64,000 nucleotides of DNA from NCBI RefSeq assembly GCF_000281975.1, contig NZ_AKKE01000172.1, forward strand, positions 1 through 64,000, read 5' to 3'. Origin of the DNA: Novosphingobium sp. AP12 (lineage in GTDB: Bacteria; Pseudomonadota; Alphaproteobacteria; Sphingomonadales; Sphingomonadaceae). This document shows positions 37,879 to 46,635 of this stretch, piece by piece. How positions within the stretch are numbered: the first letter of the stretch is position 1; the number at the start of each line of letters is the position of its first letter. The notes beneath the pieces are model-generated. The model was not told where the DNA came from. It made no database searches and was given only the letters and a program-made list of their open reading frames with translations. The translations under genes were made by a program, and so were the position numbers.

Positions 37879-39126
37879 TCAGGCGGCGGCTTCGAGCCCG
37901 CTTTGAGCGGTCTGTGGTGCCAGCATTTGGTAAACGAGAGGATAACGCTTGGCATTGTACGCCCAGTCATGGCGCGTTTCCACATGCTTGCGCCCGGCGC
38001 TGCGGTAGGCGTCCCAGCCTTCGCGCTGCTCCAGCAGCCGGGCGAGGGCATCGGCGCAGGCCGCCGCGTCGTCGGGCGCGAAGAGGACGCCGGTCTCGCC
38101 GTCGGTTACCAGTTCGCGGTGGCCGCCGACGTCGCTGGCGGCGACGAGCTTGCCCTGCGCCATCGCCTCCAGCGGTTTCAGCGGGGTGACGAGGTCGGTG
38201 AGCCGGCTGCGCTTGCGGGGGTAGGCCATGATGTCGCACAGCGCGTAGTAGCGGTCGACCTCGTGGTGGGGCACCCGGCCGACGAAGCGAATCGCCTCGG
38301 CCGCCGGTGACGCAGCCGCCTGAGCTCGCAGCGCCTCCTCGCGAGGGCCACCGCCGACCATGAGCAGCCGCGCCTGCGGCTGGCGGGCGACGAGCGCGGG
38401 CATCGCCTCGATCAGCACGTCGAGGCCCTCGTAGTCGTAGAAGCTGCCGATGAAGCCGATCACCGGGTCGGACGGGCCGAAGCCCAGCTCGCGTGCCAAA
38501 TCGGGGTCGGGGGCGGGAGGCGTGCCGAACAGGTCGAGGTCGACGCCGTTGGGCATGACGGTGATCTTGGATTCGGGCGTGCCGCGCGCGGCGAGATCGC
38601 GGCGCAGGCCCTCGCAGATCGTCACCACCGCGTCGGCCGAGCGCACCACATGGCTTTCGAGCATCCGGGTCAGCCGGTACTTAAGCGATCCCTCGGTGCC
38701 GGTGCCGTTGCCGACCGCCGCGTCCTCCCAGAAGGCGCGGATCTCGTAGACCAGCGGGATGCCGTGCCGCCGCGCCACGCGCAGCGCAGCCTGACCGCAG
38801 AGGACCGGGGAATGGGCGTGGATCACGTCGGGCCGCCATTCCCGGACCACCCGCTCGATCCCTTCGGCGAACAGGGCGATCTCGCGCCATTCGCGCAGGC
38901 CCGGCAGTCCGGTGACCCCGGATTTCCCGGATTTCCCGCCGGCGCGGTGGAAGATCAGCCCGTCGTGCTCCTCAACCTCGCCCTCGTCCGCATTGTAGCG
39001 CGGGCCGGTGACGCTGCGCACCTCAAGCCCAAGCGCCGCCTGTGCCTTGAGGATGGCGCGGGTGCGGAAGGTGTAGCCGCTGTGGATCGGCAGCGAGTGG
39101 TCGAGGACGTGGAGAATGCGGGTCAT
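37879..39126 (-). CDS. Exosortase A-associated glycosyltransferase, GT4 family
   Basis: A 415-residue glycosyltransferase with GT-B fold. The N-terminus HVLDHSLPIHSGYTFRTRAIL is the signature of the exosortase-A/PEP-CTERM-associated GT group (TIGR04063-like). The donor-binding half has VMPNGVDLDLF, IGFIGSFYDYEGLDVLIEAMPAL and the EX7E-type region PLKPLEAMAQGKLVAASDVGGHRE. It probably adds a sugar in exopolysaccharide or glycan synthesis. A small membrane protein and an O-ligase are encoded divergently beginning 66 bases away. The donor and acceptor are unknown. Confidence 0.88.
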   Translation of the reverse strand: MTRILHVLDHSLPIHSGYTFRTRAILKAQAALGLEVRSVTGPRYNADEGEVEEHDGLIFHRAGGKSGKSGVTGLPGLREWREIALFAEGIERVVREWRPDVIHAHSPVLCGQAALRVARRHGIPLVYEIRAFWEDAAVGNGTGTEGSLKYRLTRMLESHVVRSADAVVTICEGLRRDLAARGTPESKITVMPNGVDLDLFGTPPAPDPDLARELGFGPSDPVIGFIGSFYDYEGLDVLIEAMPALVARQPQARLLMVGGGPREEALRAQAAASPAAEAIRFVGRVPHHEVDRYYALCDIMAYPRKRSRLTDLVTPLKPLEAMAQGKLVAASDVGGHRELVTDGETGVLFAPDDAAACADALARLLEQREGWDAYRSAGRKHVETRHDWAYNAKRYPLVYQMLAPQTAQSGLEAAA

Positions 39127-39192
39127 GACGCGTTTCCTAGCTTGCGAACGCTTAACGCGCCGTCAACCCGGCCTTGCTACCAGCGCAGCCCC

Positions 39193-39408
39193 ATGGTCGA
39201 CATCCTCGCCCTTTCCCTGTCGCACGGACTGCTGCTGCTCGCCGCATGGCGCCTGCTGTCGCGTCCTGAACTCGACATGGAAGTGCGCGGCGAGCCGGCG
39301 GAGACGCCCGCAGCCACGCCGCCTCCGATTCGCGGCGGGAGACGGGTGATGCGGACGGGCCGCGAACCGTCCCCCGAGCCCGGCAGCGAATCGGGCGCCG
39401 ATGCTTAA
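39193..39408 (+). CDS. Small single-span membrane protein next to the O-ligase
   Basis: A 71-residue protein with one N-terminal hydrophobic span (about 3-23, DILALSLSHGLLLLAAWRLL) and a polar Pro/Arg-rich tail. It overlaps the ligase start by 8 bases, which argues for coupled translation. No known family is recognised. It could be an accessory subunit of the ligase or of the divergent glycosyltransferase. Confidence 0.6.
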   Translation: MVDILALSLSHGLLLLAAWRLLSRPELDMEVRGEPAETPAATPPPIRGGRRVMRTGREPSPEPGSESGADA

Positions 39409-40768
39409 TCTCGCGCTCACCGGATTCTTCGTCGCTCTCATCGTGCTCGGCTTCAAGCGGCCGTTCCTGTGGGTGCTGTGCTACCTCTATATCGACATCG
39501 TCGCGCCGCAGATCATCTCGTGGGGCTTCCTCACCCGGATGCCGACCTCGCTGATCGCCTTCGCGGCGGCGTTCCTCGGCTGGCTGGTGTTCGACGACAA
39601 GCGCGACGCGCGCTTCACCTGGCGGCAGGGCCTGCTGGGGGCGCTGCTGCTCTATTGCGGCGTGACCACACTGACAGCCGACTATCCGGTCGAGGCGCTG
39701 ACAAAGTGGGCCTGGGTGTGGAAGGCGCTGGTCTTCGCGATGTTCCTGCCGCTCACCCTGCGCACCCGCCTGCGAATCGAGGCGGTGGCGCTCGCCATGG
39801 TGCTCTCGGCGAGCGCGCTGATCATCGACGGTGGCATCAAGACCGCGATGGGTGGCGGCGGCTACGGCGCGCTGCGCATCTTCGTGGAGAACAATACCGG
39901 GCTCTATGAGGGCTCGATCCTGTCGTGCGTGGCGATCGCGATCATCCCTCTGGCGCTCTGGCTGGCGAAATACGGCACGATCTTCCCGCCCGACTGGCGC
40001 GTCTGGAGCTTCACCGCCGCGCTGATCTTCGCCTGCGCGCTGATCCCGGTGGGGACGCAGGCGCGCACCGGCCTCGTGTGCCTCGGCATCCTCTGCGTAC
40101 TGTATCTCAGGACCGCGAAGCACCGCATCCTGATCTCCGGCGGCATGGCGCTGGCGCTCGTCATCGCGACGCCGTTCCTGCCTCAGTCGTTCCTGGCGCG
40201 CATGAACACGATCGAGGACCACCAGTCCGACCAGTCCGCCAGCACCCGCCTGGGCGTCTGGAAATGGACCATGGGCTACGCGAAGGACCACCCGATGGGC
40301 GGCGGCTTCGAAGTCTACATGTCGAGCAAGGTGTCCTACGACACCGTCTCCACCCAGAAGGACGGCGGCAACGCCACGGTCACGCGTATCAAGGTGGTCG
40401 AGGAAGGCCGCGCCTTCCACTCCAGCTACTTCGAGATGCTGGGCGAGCAGGGCTATCCCGGCCTCGCGCTGTGGCTGGTGCTGCAGGTCTCGGGCCTGAT
40501 CCAGATGGAGGCGATCCGCCGCCGCTGGAGGAAGCGCACCGGCCCGGATGAAGCCTGGGCGGCCCCGCTCGCGGTCGCGCTGCAGCTGGCACAGGTGGTC
40601 TACCTGATCGGCTCGCTGTTCGTCGGGATCGCCTTCCAGCCGTTCATCCTGATGCTGATCGGGCTGCAGTGCGGCCTGTGGAGCTACCTCAAGCGCATCT
40701 CGGCGCCCGCCCCCGCAGCGCGCAAGGCTGCTCGCACGATGCAGGTCCGCACAGCCTCCGCGGGCTAA
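39401..40768 (+). CDS. Putative O-glycosylation ligase, exosortase A-associated
   Basis: A 455-residue polytopic protein with about ten transmembrane segments and a long periplasmic loop (about 265-345) of the Wzy/WaaL type. GTQARTGLVCLGI and STRLGVWKWTMGYAKDHPMGGGFEVY, with HSSYFEMLGEQGYPGL, are features of the exosortase-A-associated O-ligase group (TIGR03097-like). It would transfer or ligate glycans in the periplasm. No exosortase or PEP-CTERM substrate is in this window. It starts inside the preceding small ORF. Confidence 0.85.
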   Translation: MLNLALTGFFVALIVLGFKRPFLWVLCYLYIDIVAPQIISWGFLTRMPTSLIAFAAAFLGWLVFDDKRDARFTWRQGLLGALLLYCGVTTLTADYPVEALTKWAWVWKALVFAMFLPLTLRTRLRIEAVALAMVLSASALIIDGGIKTAMGGGGYGALRIFVENNTGLYEGSILSCVAIAIIPLALWLAKYGTIFPPDWRVWSFTAALIFACALIPVGTQARTGLVCLGILCVLYLRTAKHRILISGGMALALVIATPFLPQSFLARMNTIEDHQSDQSASTRLGVWKWTMGYAKDHPMGGGFEVYMSSKVSYDTVSTQKDGGNATVTRIKVVEEGRAFHSSYFEMLGEQGYPGLALWLVLQVSGLIQMEAIRRRWRKRTGPDEAWAAPLAVALQLAQVVYLIGSLFVGIAFQPFILMLIGLQCGLWSYLKRISAPAPAARKAARTMQVRTASAG

Positions 40769-40925
40769 GCATCGCTGCCGCCAAAATCGTTTGCAAAATT
40801 GTGCCGGGCATCCTTAACATTAACCAGAACCCGCCGTTATCATCTGCAATGGCGCGGATCGCGCGCCACGGCGCAGGCGACCCGAGGTTTTCGTTACGGA
40901 CGAAGCACCTAGGGGACTTTCCTGT

Positions 40926-40991
40926 GTTTACGGCAAATTAACCTTTAACCATCATTGGTCATATGGTTAATACACGGCAATGTCCGTAAAC
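40926..40991. promoter_or_regulatory. Nested inverted repeats upstream of ctrA (CtrA-type half-sites)
   Basis: TTAACCAT (40945-40952) and ATGGTTAA (40963-40970) form an 8-base inverted repeat with 10-base spacer. Around it GTTTACGG (40926-40933) and CCGTAAAC (40984-40991) form a second dyad on nearly the same axis. A further TTAACC (40938-40943) lies next to the left arm, and TTAACATTAACC occurs at 40814-40825. TTAACC is the CtrA half-site motif. No GANTC methylation site was seen between 40769 and 41044, unlike the Caulobacter ctrA P1 promoter. Autoregulation is likely but unproven. Confidence 0.65.
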
Positions 40992-41044
40992 GGCGAGCGA
41001 AAGCGGCCAGCGGGCATCTAGGGGCAAGAAGGGACTACCGACCC

Positions 41045-41740
41045 ATGCGAGTGCTGCTGATCGAGGATGAACCGACCACGGCCCGGGCTATCGAGCTCAT
41101 GCTGACCGCGGAAGGCTTCAACGTCTATTCGACCGATCTTGGCGAGGAAGGCCTCGATCTGGGTAAGCTGTACGATTACGACATCATCCTGCTCGACCTG
41201 AACCTGCCGGACATGCACGGCTACGACGTGCTCAAGAAACTGCGTGTCGCCAAGGTGCAGACGCCGGTGCTGATCCTGTCGGGCATCTCGGAGATGGACA
41301 GCAAGGTCCGCTCGTTCGGCTTCGGCGCGGACGACTACGTCACCAAGCCGTTCCACCGCGAGGAACTGATCGCCCGCATCCACGCCGTCGTGCGCCGTTC
41401 GAAGGGCCATTCGCAGTCGGTCATCCGCACCGGCAAGCTGGTGGTCAACCTCGACGCCAAGACCGTCGAAGTCGATGGCGCCCGCGTGCACCTGACCGGC
41501 AAGGAATACGCGATGCTGGAACTGCTCAGCTTGCGCAAGGGCACCACGCTGACCAAGGAAATGTTCCTCAACCACCTTTACGGCGGCATGGACGAGCCCG
41601 AGCTGAAGATCATCGACGTCTTCATCTGCAAGCTGCGCAAGAAGCTCGCGCATGCCTGCGGGGGCGCCAACTACATCGAGACCGTCTGGGGCCGCGGCTA
41701 CGTGCTGCGCGATCCGGACGAGGCTGCCGAAGCGGCCTGA
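41045..41740 (+). CDS. ctrA: Cell-cycle response regulator CtrA
   Basis: A 231-residue OmpR-family regulator. The receiver domain has Asp51 as phospho-acceptor in DIILLDLNLPDMHGYD, plus the acidic pair at 8-9 and the conserved Lys in DDYVTKPFHREELIARIHAVVRRSKGH. The DNA-binding part LTGKEYAMLELLSLRKGTTLTKEMFLNHLYGGMDEPELKIIDVFICKLRKKL is almost the same as in Caulobacter CtrA. ATG 41045 begins the classic MRVLLIEDE; an upstream frame is non-coding. It controls motility, division or other envelope traits. A strong terminator follows. Confidence 0.97.
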   Translation: MRVLLIEDEPTTARAIELMLTAEGFNVYSTDLGEEGLDLGKLYDYDIILLDLNLPDMHGYDVLKKLRVAKVQTPVLILSGISEMDSKVRSFGFGADDYVTKPFHREELIARIHAVVRRSKGHSQSVIRTGKLVVNLDAKTVEVDGARVHLTGKEYAMLELLSLRKGTTLTKEMFLNHLYGGMDEPELKIIDVFICKLRKKLAHACGGANYIETVWGRGYVLRDPDEAAEAA

Positions 41741-41777
41741 TCTCCTCCTACCCTGCACCCCTTGCAGGACGATAGGC

Positions 41778-41812
41778 GGCCTGCCCTCACGAGGGGCGGG
41801 CCGTTTGTTTTT
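41778..41812 (+). terminator. Rho-independent terminator of ctrA
   Basis: GGCCTGCCC (41778-41786) pairs with GGGCGGGCC (41794-41802, one G-T pair), followed by a T-rich run GTTTGTTTTT. It lies 37 bases past the ctrA stop and just before the convergent lrgB stop. Confidence 0.85.
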
Positions 41813-41819
41813 GGGGACG

Positions 41820-42518
41820 TCAGGTGAACGCCGCCACCACGGAAAGCAGCGCTGCCGTCACCACCGCATTGAGGGCCATGCCCAGGCTCGCCATGGCCCC
41901 AGCGACGGGGTCCACCTGGAACGCCCGCGCCGCGCCGATGCCGTGAGCCGCGACGCCGAGGGCAAAGCCGCGTACGCGGTAGTCGCGCAGGCGCAGCGCA
42001 TCGAGCAGCGGCGTCGCGATCATCGCGCCGACCACGCCCGCGAACAGCACGATCACCGCTGCCAGCGCCGGAATGCCGCCCAGTTGCCCCGCCACCGCCA
42101 TGGCGACCGGGGTTGTCGTCGCACGCGGGGCGATCGAGGCGAGGATGTCGTGCGGGGCGCCCAGCAGCGCCATGATGCCCACCGCGCTGACGATCGAGGT
42201 CACGGCCCCGGCGCCGAGCGCCAGCGCGATCGGCACGGCCAGCCGGCGGATGCGGACGCGCTCCGCCCAGATCGGCACGGCGAGGCCGACTACCGCCGGG
42301 CCGAGCAGGAAGCTCAGTGGCAGGGTCGCTGCCTTGTAGATCGCATAAGGCGTGCCGGTCGCCAGCAGCAGGCCGATCAGCACCGGGGTCGACCACAGGA
42401 CGGGATGGAACAGTGGATGCCGCCCGCTGCGGCGCGAGGCGGTGTCGAACAGCTCGAACACGCCGATCGTCAGCGTCAGCCACAGCAAGGGGGCAGCGAG
42501 CATGCCGGCTTCCTTCAC
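41820..42518 (-). CDS. lrgB: LrgB-family membrane protein
   Basis: A 232-residue polytopic protein of the LrgB/CidB/YohK family. The conserved core LLGPAVVGLAVPIW, SIAPRATTTPVAMAVAGQLGGIPALAAVIVLFAGVVGAMI and GFALGVAAHGIGAARAFQ is typical. It works with LrgA-type holin-like proteins, in roles such as murein hydrolase control, glycolate or pyruvate export. The start overlaps lrgA by 4 bases. Confidence 0.9.
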   Translation of the reverse strand: MKEAGMLAAPLLWLTLTIGVFELFDTASRRSGRHPLFHPVLWSTPVLIGLLLATGTPYAIYKAATLPLSFLLGPAVVGLAVPIWAERVRIRRLAVPIALALGAGAVTSIVSAVGIMALLGAPHDILASIAPRATTTPVAMAVAGQLGGIPALAAVIVLFAGVVGAMIATPLLDALRLRDYRVRGFALGVAAHGIGAARAFQVDPVAGAMASLGMALNAVVTAALLSVVAAFT

Positions 42519-42871
42519 GCCTCGTCTCCGGGCGCGAATCGGAGCAGTGCCCAGCGGAATACCAACGCGGTCACCACCAGCGTCAGCACGGTCGACACGA
42601 CCGTCGCCGCCACCAGCCCCAGCCCGTAGCGCGAGAGCACCGCACCTTCGTCGACCAGCCCGACCGCGGCCGGCACGAACATCACCGCGAGGTGCGCGGT
42701 CAGCCAGCCGGAGACGGCGACCAGACCCGGCCGCTCGCGCGGGACGAGGGCCAGCCAGCCGACCAGCAGGACCATGCCGATGACCGCGCCGGGCAGGGCA
42801 AGCCCGGTCAGTCGGTGGATCACCTCACCCGCAAGCTGGCACGACAGGAGCAGGAGAATGGCGCGGAGCAT
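42515..42871 (-). CDS. lrgA: LrgA/CidA-family holin-like protein
   Basis: A 118-residue protein with four membrane segments. GLALPGAVIGMVLLVGWL and HLAVMFVPAAVGLV are LrgA/CidA signatures. It precedes lrgB on the same strand with 4 bases of overlap, the standard two-gene arrangement. The role (holin-like export or metabolite transport) follows from family only. Confidence 0.88.
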   Translation of the reverse strand: MLRAILLLLSCQLAGEVIHRLTGLALPGAVIGMVLLVGWLALVPRERPGLVAVSGWLTAHLAVMFVPAAVGLVDEGAVLSRYGLGLVAATVVSTVLTLVVTALVFRWALLRFAPGDEA

Positions 42872-43008
42872 CGGCGGATAAAGCAGGGTGCCACCCCTTC
42901 TGGCAATGCCGTTTCAGGTTAACAAAGTTGCGCCGCGCAACTACGGGCTTCCGCCTAAATCCACCAATTCATTGACCCGCGCGCGCGGTAATGTCAGTGG
43001 CGCGCGCC

Positions 43009-43740
43009 ATGACGGCACACAAACCCGGCGATCCGACCACGCTCAACCGCCTCTACGGCCGCTCCAAGGGCAAGCCCCTGCGCGCCGGACAGCAGGGGCT
43101 GGTCGACGATCTGCTTCCGAAGATCGCGATGCCCGCGGAAGGCCCGATCACTTCGCAGGTGCTGTTCGGCGACGATCGCCCGCTGCACTTCGAGATCGGC
43201 TTCGGCGGCGGCGAGCACATGGCGGGGCGCGCGGACATGCTGCCCGACCACGGCTTCATCGGCGCCGAACCGTTCCTCAACGGCGTGGCGCAGGCCCTGC
43301 TCCACGTCAGCGGCGGGAGTCCCGAGGGAAGGGGGGGCGAGCACCCGCCGATCGGCAACGTGCGCATCCACCATGGCGACGCGCTTGAAGTGCTCGCGCG
43401 CATCCCGGATGGGTCGCTGTCGTTCGTCTACCTCCTCCACCCGGACCCTTGGCCCAAGGCGCGCCATGCCAAGCGGCGGATGATGAACGAGGGGCCGGTC
43501 AACATGATCGCCGCCAAGCTCAGGCCCGGCGGCGAGTTCCGTTTCGGCACCGACCATGCGGTCTACCTGCGCCATGCGCTGATGGTGATGCAGCGCCACA
43601 CCGACCAGTTCGAGTGGCTCTGCGACAAGCCCGGCGACTTCCAGGTCCGCCCCGGCGGCTGGCCGGAAACCCGCTACGAGAACAAGGCCCGCACCGTCTA
43701 CGGCCACGAGGTCTGGTACTTCCGCTACCGCCGCAGGTAA
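43009..43740 (+). CDS. trmB: tRNA (guanine-N7-)-methyltransferase
   Basis: A 243-residue SAM-dependent enzyme that methylates G46 in tRNA. The SAM motif is LHFEIGFGGGEHM, and the signature LLHPDPWPKARHAKRRMMNE includes the conserved DPWPKxRHxKRR motif of TrmB. ATG 43009 opens MTAHKPGDPTTLNRLYGRSKGKPLR; ATG 42991 would add 6 residues. It has no near neighbour on the same strand upstream, and an MFS gene follows after 79 bases. Confidence 0.94.
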   Translation: MTAHKPGDPTTLNRLYGRSKGKPLRAGQQGLVDDLLPKIAMPAEGPITSQVLFGDDRPLHFEIGFGGGEHMAGRADMLPDHGFIGAEPFLNGVAQALLHVSGGSPEGRGGEHPPIGNVRIHHGDALEVLARIPDGSLSFVYLLHPDPWPKARHAKRRMMNEGPVNMIAAKLRPGGEFRFGTDHAVYLRHALMVMQRHTDQFEWLCDKPGDFQVRPGGWPETRYENKARTVYGHEVWYFRYRRR

Positions 43741-43819
43741 GGGACGCCCGCAAGCCCTCGCCATCACCGGGACCCGTGGTTAGGACAGACACTCGAAGGG
43801 ACCGCAGGGAGGGCGCTAA

Positions 43820-45109
43820 GTGGTGCAGACGAAGACGGCCGGAGCCGGGGGCATGCAGGTCTACCGCCAGAATGCCCGCGTACTCACGGCGAGCCTGGTC
43901 GGCACCGCCGTCGAGTTCTACGACTTCTACATCTATGCGACCGCCGCCGCGCTCGTGTTCGGGCCGCTGTTCTTCCCCTCCGATTCGACGACGGTGCAGC
44001 ATCTGGCGGCCTATGCCAGCTTCGCCATTGCCTTCATCGCCCGGCCGGTGGGCGCGACGCTCTTCGGGCACTTCGGCGACCGGGTGGGGCGCAAATCGAC
44101 GCTGGTCGCCTCGCTGCTGCTGATGGGGGGCGCGACGGTGCTGATCGGCGTGCTGCCGACTTACGCCTCGGTCGGGTGGCTGGCGCCGCTGCTGCTGTGC
44201 ACGATGCGCTTCGCGCAGGGGCTCGGCCTTGGCGGAGAATGGGGCGGCGCGGCGCTGCTGGCGGTGGAGAATGCCCCGAAAGGTTACGAGGCGCGCTTCG
44301 GCATGTTCCCGCAATTGGGCGCGCCGGTCGGCTTCTTCGCCGCCAACGGCCTGTTCCTGATCCTGAGCGCGTTGCTGAGCGAGGCGGACTTCATCGCCTG
44401 GGGCTGGCGCATCCCGTTCCTGCTCAGCTCCGTGCTGGTGGGGCTTGGCTTGTGGATACGCTTCCGCCTGAGCGAGAGCCCGGTGTTCGAGGCCGAGAAC
44501 GAAGCGGACCTCCACCGCTCCATCCCCATCGTCGAGCTGTTCCGCACCCATATGCGCGAGACGATCGTGGGCACCCTGGCGGTGATCGCCTGCTTCGCGC
44601 TCTACTACCTCGCGACGACCTTCGCGCTGGGCTACGGCACCGGTACACTGGGCTACGACCGCCAAACCTTCCTCAGCGTCCAGCTTTTTGCGATCCTGTT
44701 CATGGCGGTGGGCATCATTTTCGCAGGGTACGCCGCCGACCGCCATTCCTCGCGCGGGGTGCTGATGGTCGGGTGCTTCCTCGCGATCGTCATCGGCGTC
44801 ATCATGGGACTGATGTTCGCGGCCGGGTCGCTGACGATGATCGGCGTGTTCCTGTGCCTCGCGCTGTTCACGATGGGACTGGTCTACGGGCCGATCGCCG
44901 AGCTGCTGCCCCGCCTGTTCGATGCGCGCGTGCGCTATACCGGCGCCTCGATCGCCTTCAACGTCGGCGGCATCTTCGGCGGCGGCTTCGCGCCCGCCAT
45001 CGCGCAGTGGCTGGCCGACAGCGGCGGCGTGCTGTTCGTGGGGCTCTACATCTCGGGCGCGGCGCTGCTGAGCCTCGCGGGTCTGTTCGCGATCCGGGTG
45101 AAGGACTGA
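43820..45109 (+). CDS. MFS transporter, MHS (metabolite:proton symporter) family
   Basis: A 429-residue, twelve-helix transporter that starts with GTG. GTAVEFYDFYIYATAAALVF, FGHFGDRVGRKSTLVASLLLMGGATVLIGVLPTY and GLGLGGEWGGAALLAVENAP are hallmarks of the MHS family (KgtP, ProP, ShiA). It probably takes up an organic acid or osmolyte with protons; the substrate cannot be read. It is followed by the convergent bcsZ end 40 bases away. Confidence 0.9.
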   Translation: MVQTKTAGAGGMQVYRQNARVLTASLVGTAVEFYDFYIYATAAALVFGPLFFPSDSTTVQHLAAYASFAIAFIARPVGATLFGHFGDRVGRKSTLVASLLLMGGATVLIGVLPTYASVGWLAPLLLCTMRFAQGLGLGGEWGGAALLAVENAPKGYEARFGMFPQLGAPVGFFAANGLFLILSALLSEADFIAWGWRIPFLLSSVLVGLGLWIRFRLSESPVFEAENEADLHRSIPIVELFRTHMRETIVGTLAVIACFALYYLATTFALGYGTGTLGYDRQTFLSVQLFAILFMAVGIIFAGYAADRHSSRGVLMVGCFLAIVIGVIMGLMFAAGSLTMIGVFLCLALFTMGLVYGPIAELLPRLFDARVRYTGASIAFNVGGIFGGGFAPAIAQWLADSGGVLFVGLYISGAALLSLAGLFAIRVKD

Positions 45110-45149
45110 GCGCATCGCCCTCCGGTCAGCCGGGGCCGATGCGATCAGG

Positions 45150-46184
45150 TCAGAGGCGCGCCAGCATCTGCAGCGAGGCGGAGAAGTAGTCGCTGTCCAA
45201 CACCGCCGGCGCCGCACCGCCCACGAGCCGCGAGGCGATCGCCGCGCCGCCGTTCGACAGCGCGTAGTTGGCCTCCTCGCCCGTCACCACGTCGATCCAG
45301 GCGGGGATCGGGCGGTGCTGCGCGATGCACGACTTCCACCACTCGCTCACCGGCTGGACCAGGCCTGCCCGTCCGCCGACGACGGCGTAGAGCGGAATGC
45401 GAATGGCATCGTAGCCGAAGCGCGGCGGCTTGGCGGGGGCGGGCGCGACGTCGTTCTTGCCGGTCAACTCGATCCAGTCGGCGGGCAGGTGGTGCGTGCC
45501 GAAGCGCGAGAGCTGGGTGATCGCCTCGCAGTCGCGGATCACGCCGCCCCAAGCCCCCGCGCCGTCGAGCTTGGCGAAATGGTCGAGCGCGGGCCACACG
45601 AAGTACGAGGGGTTGAGCGTGATCTGTCCCGGCTCGTCGAAGCCGACGATGCCCGGCAGCAGCAGCTGGCGCCCGAAGCGCGAGACGACGCAGTGGCTGT
45701 GGATCGCCGCGCGGATCTGCGCGGCGCGGTCGAGCCAGGCCGACTGCGACCAGCGCTGCCCTGCAAGCGCGAGGGCCCAGGCGATCACGAGGTCGCCGTC
45801 GGTGGCGTTGTTGGGATCGGAGACGGGTACCGCCTCGCGCGCGTCGTAGCGCCACGAGTGCAGCGCCATGTCCTGCCGGCCGAGCGTGTCCTGCGTCCAC
45901 TTGGCGATGCGCTCGAAAGCGTCGCGGTCGCCCGCGCGCAGGGCGAGGATCATGCCGTAGCTCTGGCCCTCGCTGTGGCTGATGCCGCCGTTGCCGGTAT
46001 CCACCACGCGGCCTTCGGGCGCCACGAAGCGGTCGCGCCACTGGGTCCAGAACGGATCGACGGCCTGCTGGGTGCGGCCCTGGCTGGTGCCGGTGTTGCA
46101 GGCGGCAGTGAGGGCCATCAGCATCCCCAGCGAGAACGTGCGGCGATCGACGGCGGGCAGGAGCTTCCTTTTATCAACGACCAT
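45150..46184 (-). CDS. bcsZ: Cellulase BcsZ, glycoside hydrolase family 8
   Basis: A 344-residue endo-1,4-beta-glucanase of the cellulose operon. The general acid is Glu72 in GNGGISHSEGQSYGMILAL, and NNATDGDLVIAWAL carries the conserved Asp pair of family 8. The N-terminus DRRTFSLGMLMALTAAC has a twin-arginine-like motif and a possible lipobox (TAAC), so it is probably exported by Tat and may be lipidated. It trims or edits nascent cellulose. Its ATG lies 11 bases inside the end of bcsD. It ends the six-gene operon. Confidence 0.93.
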   Translation of the reverse strand: MVVDKRKLLPAVDRRTFSLGMLMALTAACNTGTSQGRTQQAVDPFWTQWRDRFVAPEGRVVDTGNGGISHSEGQSYGMILALRAGDRDAFERIAKWTQDTLGRQDMALHSWRYDAREAVPVSDPNNATDGDLVIAWALALAGQRWSQSAWLDRAAQIRAAIHSHCVVSRFGRQLLLPGIVGFDEPGQITLNPSYFVWPALDHFAKLDGAGAWGGVIRDCEAITQLSRFGTHHLPADWIELTGKNDVAPAPAKPPRFGYDAIRIPLYAVVGGRAGLVQPVSEWWKSCIAQHRPIPAWIDVVTGEEANYALSNGGAAIASRLVGGAAPAVLDSDYFSASLQMLARL

Positions 46185-46635
46185 GACGAAGCTCGAGCGT
46201 GTCCCCTTTCCACTCTGCGGTAGTGCGCAGCGCCGGGCCGCTGCCGAGCACGCGGAACCAGCTGTCGTAGGCGCCTTCCAGCACCCCGAGCAGCATCCGT
46301 GCCCAGTGGCCTTGAGGGTCCGGGGCAATCTTGGTGGGCAGCTCGCGGTGGCGCACGACGATGGCCTCGTTGCCGAGTGCGAGTTCGATCTCGCCCCAGT
46401 CGAGCGCCTGCCAGAACGCGTTGATCCGCGCGGCCAGAACCGAGGCGTCGTTGACGCCCTCGAGCGGCTCCAGATCGGCCATGCGGCGGCCGATGGCGAG
46501 GAAGAAGCCGTGCGCCTGCGCGGCGGGCACGCCTTCGCAGACTTCGGCCGCCATCGAGATCGCCATCAGCGCGAGACCGCCCACGCCGGTGTCGCCGGCG
46601 CCCTGGCGCGCCTGGGGGAATGCCTGCATCTTCAT
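46174..46635 (-). CDS. bcsD: Cellulose synthase subunit D
   Basis: A 153-residue protein with the features of BcsD (PF03500): AHGFFLAIGRRMADLEPLEGVNDASVLAARINAFWQALDWGEIELAL and a C-terminal WARMLLGVLEGAYDSWFRVLGS. In Komagataeibacter BcsD forms a periplasmic octamer that helps arrange glucan chains. The presence of bcsD in a Q-AB-C-D-Z order marks a type I bcs operon. It overlaps bcsC by 4 bases and bcsZ by 11. Confidence 0.82.
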   Translation of the reverse strand: MKMQAFPQARQGAGDTGVGGLALMAISMAAEVCEGVPAAQAHGFFLAIGRRMADLEPLEGVNDASVLAARINAFWQALDWGEIELALGNEAIVVRHRELPTKIAPDPQGHWARMLLGVLEGAYDSWFRVLGSGPALRTTAEWKGDTLELRHGR

